This document shows positions 56,426-64,000 of a stretch of DNA of 64,000 nucleotides, piece after piece; position 1 is the first letter of the stretch; each line of letters starts with the position of its first letter. The position numbers and the translations under genes were made by a program. The stretch comes from Phycomyces blakesleeanus NRRL 1555(-). Taxonomy: Eukaryota; Mucoromycota; Mucoromycetes; Mucorales; Phycomycetaceae. The notes under the pieces were generated by a model. The model worked only from the letters and a program-made list of their open reading frames with translations, was not told the DNA's origin and did no database searches. The stretch lies in contig NW_017265145.1 of the NCBI RefSeq assembly GCF_001638985.1, positions 248,001-312,000 on the forward strand. The letters run 5' to 3'.

Positions 56426-58748
56426 ATGTCACCCGCACCTACAGGACCCATTGAAAAAGCAGCACAGGCACTTCAGGCTGGTGCTAATATTTCGTTACAA
56501 GATAAAATAGCTTCTTTGAGATCCCTGTCTGTTTCACTCGGAGGTACATTATTGAATGCATTTATTAAATTCTAGTTGATTAACTTATATTGTCATTAGA
56601 GAATGTATCAATTTCACAAGCTACCCAAGTATTCCAAGTACTTCCTCTTGCAGATCTATATGGAGCATTTAGTGTTGAGGATGATGAATTGACAGACGCT
56701 GCATGTGCATTGATCTCTAAACTATTGGGTCCATTCTCATACGACATGGTAGTAGCAACTAATGAGGTAAATTAAACCCACCATTTAGTATTATTCCTTT
56801 TTAATGTAATGGAAACTACTAACTACTATATCTTTGTAGGAATTTTTATTACAAGGATTGAGTCACTTTACACCTGCTATTCGTTGTCTTTCATTAGAAC
56901 AAGTCGAAAAATGTGTAGTGTCCAACTCATCTGTAATATCCATGGTAAGTATGATTTTAATTATTATAAATATAACGTAATGGCTGACCTTTTTGCTTTT
57001 GATATTACAGGTCAACTCCCAAGTATTCCCTCTTGTTTTGACAACATTAGCTTTCCAAGATATCAGAACAGCCTCAAAAGCTTCTGGTGTTCTTCAAAAG
57101 GTATATTGTTATATTGTTATTATTGGTACATAATTTTTATTCAATTTCTTGGATTTTTTTTTTACAATTCAAAATAATAATAATAATAGGTTGCCCTCAC
57201 AGAACCTGGGTTGGAAGCATTTACAAGTGGGATTTCTCCTATGATGCTTCAACAGTTGGTTTACATGTATGTATAAAGTATACTCAACAATACTTGGTAT
57301 TTAATTCAATATTTAACTTTTACTAGAGATGGAACAGTGTCTTTCAGGATCTATGAGCTTGTAGTTGACGTAGCTTCGTCATCAGAAAATGCTTTCAAAA
57401 AATGTGAATCATCCGGCCTCCTCAGTATCATTCATACACAAATTAGCTCTAACGATCTACTATTAAGAATCAATGCAATCGAGATCCTGCACAAGGTAAA
57501 TAAGAACAAGGAAAAAAGTAAAATAAAAAATTGTTTAGTCTAATTGTTTTCTTTAGCTTGCTCTCAAATCTGGCATCGAGTTTTTGGAGAAAAATAATAT
57601 CTTACAAGAGTTATCTGTTTTATTGTCCCAAGAATATGATACAGATGTAGTGCTTGTCCTGACAAAATGTGCTATCATAAAGTTCTTTGCGAATTTGAGC
57701 GAAAGTAGAGTACGTGCATTGAATTGATAGATAACATCGCAAGATTAACAAACATGGTACATATATTATCTTAGGATGTGGAATTCGGAGTGATTGAACA
57801 GAAACACGGCATCTTCGAGCGTCTAAGCAAATGCCTATACAGCACCAACAACGAAGTCTTGGCAAGTCAATAATCTAAGGATTATACTACACCACAATTA
57901 TAATAATATCATTGTGTTCACTTTAGACCACAGCTGCTTCATGTGTCGGCATTATCGGGTCCAGTGTCACCGGTCTTGGTCTTATTCTATCCAGCTCTCT
58001 TTTGGGTGTCTTTATAGAAGGTTACCATTCATCTGGAGGAGAAACTAAAACAGTCTTTCTCAGAAGCTTATCTAAGATCCTCGGTATTCAGTAAGAACAT
58101 CTTTTCAAGCCAATTTTAGAGATAACTAGAAACACCAAATTGAATATTTATTCTACTAGAGATGAGTCGAATCCAGTAGTAGAGACCATGACAGAAAATG
58201 TGTACAACCTCGTCAATGGTTTGTTATTATTATAAACAGTAAAATGATGTGTGCAAGGGATTCTGATAAACAAGTGCGGTACATAATATCTTAGGACGAT
58301 CGACCACACTTGACGAGCTGATCAAAATGGCAAAGCAACCTATGGAGGACAGTAGAATTGCAGTGTTTTCCGTCATGCAATCAATCTCATCACACTCATG
58401 GGGACAAAAGGTAATATATAATATATCAAAGGCTATATAAAATGTACTCATATGACTCTATTAAAGTTGTTGTCTCAATCTACCGAATTTATTGAGTTTA
58501 TTTTGAACCGGGCAGCAGAGACTACACAATCTGGACAGGTAACTTTTATTTAACCCCACCACACCCCGCTCGAATTTTGACGTTTCTTGTGAAACTAGAC
58601 GTGGAAGTATGGAATCGTAAAGAACCTTGTGGCATCACCAGACTCTGCCTCAAATTTGGGTCAAAACTATACCTTGTTACAGCAATATATACGACAAGGA
58701 CCATTCTACCAACCATCAGAGACTGCTGTGGCAGTAGGGAATATTTAA
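56426..58748 (+). CDS. PSMD5: 26S proteasome assembly chaperone PSMD5 (S5b)
   Basis: HEAT/Armadillo-type protein that chaperones assembly of the proteasome base through Rpt1. Thirteen exons (56426-56543, 56600-56766, 56840-56944, 57011-57100, 57190-57266, 57327-57495, 57557-57709, 57775-57861, 57927-58090, 58160-58218, 58295-58410, 58467-58538, 58599-58748) join in frame to 508 codons, close to the human 504. Repeated helical pairs run through the whole protein (for example LTKCAIIKFFANLSES and TTAASCVGIIGSSVTGL). The C terminus, ending QGPFYQPSETAVAVGNI, is characteristic of the family. Intron 8 has a GC donor. It converges with the P450 gene 214 bp away. Confidence 0.88.
57862..57926 (+). 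other. PSMD5: GC-AG intron in PSMD5
   Basis: The exon ends GAAGTCTTG and the intron begins GCAAGTC, ending TTCACTTTAG; the next exon opens ACCACAGC. No GT donor in the neighbourhood keeps the frame. Confidence 0.8.
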
Positions 58749-58962
58749 TAGAACAACATGTGGCTTTAAGAAAGAAAGAAAAATAGGAATGTTTTACAAA
58801 TTCTGTGCAATTAAGCTAATAAATACTTTCATTTTTTGCATATTAAATTAATAAATATGTATGAGTTGAAAACCTACAGGCTATTTGTGTGTGTGTGTGT
58901 TTGTATGGGTAATATTTATGTATAAGCCTTTTTTTTTAAGAAAACAAGAAATGTACGGGTAC

Positions 58963-61021
58963 TCAATAACGTTTCTCCAGTGTAATCTTTAAGTCAAAGG
59001 GTGCCATGATATTAAATGCATAGACTTGGAGTTCATCTTTGTTAATCGTGTTTTCAGAAAGTTTCCATGTGTATTTTCGCACTATTCCCAATATAATTAT
59101 GTTAGCACCCGTAAACACTTGTCAATAATACATTTGAATGCTTACACATCATGGCCAAGAGAACACGCTGTTCCACCAAACTGAAATTCATGCCGATGCA
59201 CTGTCTACCGCCGTCACTGAATGGAATATATCCCATACCCTCAATCTTGTCTGCTTCTCCTCCAGGAAGGAATCGTTCTGGGCGGAATTCTTCTGGACTA
59301 TCCCACAAAAGTGGATTTCTGTGTAAGCTGTAAACAGCTACCTTGACGGATGTACCCTTTGGGAGTAATACTCCATCCAACACAATGTCCTCTGTTACCA
59401 ACCGGTCAAGTGGGCCACCAACAGGGGGATTGATTCTCATATTCTAAATAGAATTATTATTATCCTATTCAAAAGGAAACTAGTATAATGAACTCACCTC
59501 TTTGATAATGAGATTTAAGTAATCCAGCTGTCTTGTGTCTTCGATGCTTGGGATAACATCCTCAGGCTCATCTCCCAAGACATTTATAACCTCTTCTCTA
59601 GCCTTCTTCTGGACGTCTTGTTGTACTGCAAGATGATAAAGTGCGGAAGATAAGGCATTGGCGGTTGTATCATGACCGGCGAAGAAAAATGCACATAGGT
59701 TGCTCTAAAAAAAGAAGATTTATGTTTTTTTTTTAGTAAAGCGTACAAAATGTCATGGAGAAATGATGAGTTATTTACCATGAGCTCATCTTCTGACATG
59801 GGTTCATGACCCTCGTTTTCTGATTCGAGCAGTAAGGTGAGTAAATCTTTTTCTGTATCTTTCAGATTGGGATTTGGCTTGTTCTCTTTTAATCTTGCTT
59901 GCTTTTGAATGATTACTTGACGCATCATATCCTTAAGCTTGGTCATCTTATCGTGAACTCTCTTTCTCTTGGGGAACATCCAGAGGAAGCTCTTTTCTAA
60001 AACAGGGAGTATGTTGAAAATCGGAACAAATAGACTGGCATTGATCTCATAGTAAATACTGGTCCATTCATTGTTTGGCTTGGTAAGAGATTCGAAATCA
60101 AAATCTAAGTAATTAATAACATAATTAATAAAAAGGCGATAATAATGATAATAAAAAAATCCTCACCAAACACAGCTGAGCCAAGAGTATCAAGTGTCCA
60201 TTTCTTCATAGTATCGAGGACATCGATGGTTGGGTCAATATTGTCCAAGTATTTAAAAAGGTTGATTGTAATTCGACCAAACATGTCGACTGGCATTGAC
60301 CGACTAAAGGCAGGATTGGAAATCTATAGGAAAAAATAAATATTTAAGTACAAACACATATATTTTCGTATACTCTTTAACGATAGTTTTACCATGCGCT
60401 GTTTTCTCCACTTCTTTCCTTCGAGAAGGAAGACATTGGGACCTCCTATAAATCTATGTGCCAATGTTCCTTGGGACTTGCTTAAAGAATTTGCCTTTGG
60501 GAACATGTCTAAAGTTATATTATTAGCATTCTTTGCATCTTTTCGAAATCTTGTATAATATGCAACCTACCAAATTTAAGCAATATAGTTTTTATAGCAA
60601 TAGGGTTTGCTACTTGGACACTCCATTTTCCAAGAAACGGAATCTAACAGATAATATATATATAGCTCGTAAACAAAGAACTTTCAATAATTTGTCATCA
60701 ATTTACCGCATAAAAACCATTATTCTCGGCCAGGAGTGGCAAAAGAAGTTCTCTTGCTTGTTCTGATGCTGGCTGCTTTCTCAGTTGTGATCGTGTGTAG
60801 GCAATGTAATTAACATGGGGTATGTGGCGTAGAGATTTTGGTGGGTATATAATCTTGTTTATAGTATTATAGCACAAGACAAGCACTACAGCAGAGAATA
60901 TTACTCCAGCTTGTTTTTTTCTCTGGACCAGCTGTGGCTGTACAAAGTCAACGAAAAGGCTCTGAAGATTCTCAAAAGAGCTATTTGCCATGGATACGGC
61001 CTTGGTACAATCAATTGTCAT
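58963..61021 (-). CDS. Cytochrome P450
   Basis: Membrane-anchored haem monooxygenase. Eight exons (61021-60707, 60643-60571, 60508-60393, 60323-60167, 60104-59779, 59704-59498, 59443-59146, 59081-58963) join in frame to 536 codons. An N-terminal membrane anchor (GVIFSAVVLVLCYN, about residues 40-53) is preceded by a basic stretch. The I-helix AGHDTT (about 338-343), the ExxR motif ENMR (about 398-401, with Glu as the last codon before an intron), the FRPERF segment and the haem loop FSDGGRQCIG with Cys about 480 are all intact. The haem loop has Asp where many P450s have Gly in FxxGxR. Pattern and length are like the fungal CYP families with fatty-acid or xenobiotic substrates; the substrate cannot be told. 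Confidence 0.92.
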
Positions 61022-64000
61022 TTTCGTTTTATAAAGAAGAAGAAGCTGCAAAAAAGAAATAAGATATCTATTTTTTTATATATATATAATAAGTTTTTAA
61101 GTTGCTTAATTAAAGACTCTCCGCTATGAATACAGTCATTGGGTAAATTGAGTTTCAGGTAACTTGGAACTGTGCAACCGATCAAGATTATGTTGATACA
61201 AGCTATAGATTCTTAAAGCTCTTGTGTACCTAGAGCAATGCTTTTATTATATATACTCTTATATCGAATTAACCAACATTTCCTATATCCTTTTATTAAA
61301 AGTAAGATTCTTATTCGAAAGTTGGTAAAGACGAGATGAACGAAATAAATTTAGGTGTTAATTTATGTGAGAGCGTTACAATATTATTATTTTTGTTCGT
61401 TTTTTTTTTTGGAAAAAAAAATTACAATAGTTCTGTACCTTTGAGGCAACACAAATTCCAGAAACACACTGATTTACTTTTTGTATTCTTTATTGACTAT
61501 TGCTGTCGTGCTTGTTACGCGGATATTAAATAATTTGAAAAGAGAGTGATACACTGTAGACAACAAGAACCAACATGGATGATAAACAGATGAAAGAGAA
61601 ACGGAGTGAGAAAACGAGTATTGAGAGAAAAAAATGAAGATGGCCAATGTCGGTCCTCACCAATGCAGAATACTGCGGCTCAAAATCAGAGGCTTTTATT
61701 ACCACCATACCAGAGAGATAAAGCAAAATGGTGTATACTCAAAAAATAAATACCCAGTGAGAACTCCAAATAGCATTAGATGATATGGGAATAGTAAGTA
61801 TGGTAATAATGAGGGATGAACTGACACCAGAAACACTTTCACTTTGCAAGCTTTAGGACAGTCACGGTAACACCTGGAGCAAACTATCATTAATAAGAGT
61901 TAATATCAGCCTCTTAAATCTGGCAATTTTCGATCAAGACGATGTCCCGTAATAATAATAAATCTAACAGCATAATTTTTGGAGATATATTACATACAAT
62001 TATGAGCTTTGGCACTATTGCTGTCTGCTCGCAGTTGTAAATAGACTTCCTAATAAAAAAATACAGGGTGTTTGAGTCCACAATTACTTTGAGAAGAAGA
62101 GGGTGGGTACGAGAGCGATGCGTACACAATCTCGCTCATTGAGAAGATATAATAAAATCTTGTAACAAGACCCCCACCTTCTATAGGCCATAATGTTTTT
62201 AATAAGCCTAGTCAAATAGGCAAAATAGAATTGTACACATTTTATAGAAATTTCTGCTCTTTTGCAGTAATTTCTTCAATATATATATTCAACTTATGTA
62301 AAAAAAAAAGTAAAATTTGATTATGTGCATTTTTTTCCAAGTCTAGACTATTTTCTTGTAAAGTGTATGCTAAATATCATTGTTGAAAGATATAAACTGT
62401 GGAAAAGTATAGAATATTTTGTTCTTTTTCTTTTTGCGAGGTGTGATTGGTTGCTTAAATTGTACAAGAATTTGGCTGTGCTCATCTGACTACCCTTATT
62501 ATTTGTTTACAGAAAATTAATCCTAGAAAATCGTCGATATTTGCCCCAAGTTATCATCGACTTCTTCCACTAATAACTACTTTAATATACATATATGATA
62601 TCGATACATTTACACGGAATAAGATTTATAAATAATCAAGGATAACTTGATATCTTACTTGAAAACAAAAAATAATCACATCAATGTAATATCTAGTCTT
62701 GGGATTTGATAGTACATCTACATTCTTCTTATGAAAGAAGTGATTATAAAAAGTTCAAATATAGTCAGTTAATACAAACAACACTATTCGACACATTTAC
62801 TTTTCCTTGTAGCCAAGTTCTTCGCAATTGAAACACATTTTGAAATTGACAGGACACTGACAGGTATTAACTATTATGTTTCTTTCTCTCTCTCTTGTAG
62901 ACTATTTAACGTTACAATATTATACTACATCTATTTACTGTAGTACATCAAAGGCTCCGGAAAAGGCATTCAGCCTAATCTTTTTTGTTTCTCACCTATT
63001 ATTAATTCAAAAGACCCGAGGTTTGTAAAAAGCAGTATTTTGATTGATATCCAAAGAGAAGAAAAGATAATATGTTAAAAAAAAATAAAGAATGCTTTTT
63101 TCTAATATGATGTTGCTCAGGTATCAGTAGTACAGAAACAGCTTCTTTGAGCAATCAGACGTAACAATAAAGAACACAATGTACTATTTTGAATACAAAA
63201 CATGTGCTCTGTGCTTGTAGAAATAATCTAAAATGTTTTTCAATCGCATGTTATTTTTTTTTATTAAAAGTAATAAGAACTATTTCACTCTTTTTGTATT
63301 CAAGATATGTATAAATATTCGTTGAATTCAAAGCCAAAACGTGCCAAGGTTTGAATAAGAACGACACCATGTCAATTTATTTACAGCAACAGCGCTAGAT
63401 ATATAATCTACAGCACAAAATAATATTAAAAGCGATAAGAAACCAAACGTATTATTGCCACGTTCCCCGTATTCTATATTGGCACATAATTTCCTAACCC
63501 TTTAATGTGCTATAGGCAAAGCATTATTGATATAAAAAATCACTAGAAGTTTCATTCTGTTTATTTCGAACTGAGACTCGGTGAGACTTTGTACCCTATG
63601 AAAAATTCTAAATTAACTTTATTTCCCTGGATCTGTACTCTCAAAGTGTAACCAGTCTTATTTTAGGCAGCAAATACTCCTATAGTAAAATATATAATTT
63701 ATAATATAGAGCACCACCAGTGTAAAGGTCTTCATTAAAAAAGATATATATAATACAAATAAATAAATAAAAAAACAGTAAAGATCCTAACAACTATTTT
63801 AGCCTGGTTAAGTATCCACGGCTCTGACAGAGGTGTTATTAAAATCAGTAAAATAAATTACTATTATTTCAGGTGTTAACAATCTCAAGTAGATTTTCAA
63901 GTAACAAACTTTGGTTAACACATAATAATTTACAATTCAAGGTAAAGAAAGCACCCTACATTTTACTGCTAATCTAGAGATATATAGGTTATATTATTGT
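61022..64000. other. AT-rich region without recognised genes
   Basis: About 3 kb. Short open frames (61336, 61526, 61699, 61914) are AT-driven or unrecognised. No transposon ends, RNA genes or spliced reading frames were found. The first few hundred bases are the probable promoter of the P450 gene. Confidence 0.5.

Noticed and set aside
61914..62129. Open frames on the minus strand near 62 kb that might be transposon remains
   Set aside because: No HTH, DDE or zinc-ribbon signature could be found in any frame.

Overview
The window looks like nuclear DNA of an early-diverging filamentous fungus, most likely Mucoromycota (Mucorales-like). Genes are split by many short introns (about 50-150 bp) with GT..AG and some GC..AG borders. 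The intergenic DNA is strongly AT-rich. Proteins match fungal or opisthokont families, and the mobile-element debris (Tc1/mariner, pogo-type ends, Fanzor/TnpB-like fragments) is typical of that group. No ribosomal RNA, tRNA or CRISPR array was recognised. Gene models were spliced by hand and checked for reading frame, not against transcripts.

Layout. 0-7.8 kb is repeat territory: a 2.1-kb near-perfect palindrome (631-2730) with a small hairpin MITE at its centre, a broken Fanzor-like gene (4.0-4.8 kb), a 0.43-kb MITE (about 4.99-5.42 kb) and AT-rich DNA. 7.8-34.8 kb is a dense housekeeping block: a CLIP-170-like CAP-Gly protein, uracil phosphoribosyltransferase, a YbaK/ProX-domain protein, a dienelactone hydrolase, two Ser/Thr/Pro-rich surface-type proteins, mitochondrial ribosomal protein mL45, a GCFC-family splicing factor, the RNase P/MRP subunit POP7, ribosomal protein uS3, a small coiled-coil protein, chaperonin CCT6, a secreted Cys-rich protein and an ACSF3-like acyl-CoA synthetase. 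36-39.9 kb carries an insulin-degrading-enzyme (M16) gene. 42-47.5 kb is a second mobile-element graveyard: two Tc1-type relics, a second Fanzor-like zinc-ribbon relic, a pogo-type terminal repeat and a second copy of the palindrome unit. 50.2-61 kb has a Tim17/Tim22-like membrane protein, an unknown 225-aa protein, the proteasome chaperone PSMD5 and a cytochrome P450. The last 3 kb shows nothing convincing.

How the genes relate. There is no operon logic; neighbours share intergenic regions instead. mL45 and the GCFC gene diverge from 162 bp. GCFC and POP7 converge within 124 bp. POP7 and uS3 lie in tandem, 148 bp apart. PSMD5 and the P450 converge within 214 bp. The strongest unusual observations are a 3-nucleotide microexon in the uS3 gene, a start codon split by an intron in CCT6, three GC-AG introns in three unrelated genes, the large palindrome with a hairpin MITE at its centre, and two independent Fanzor (eukaryotic TnpB-like RNA-guided nuclease) relics.
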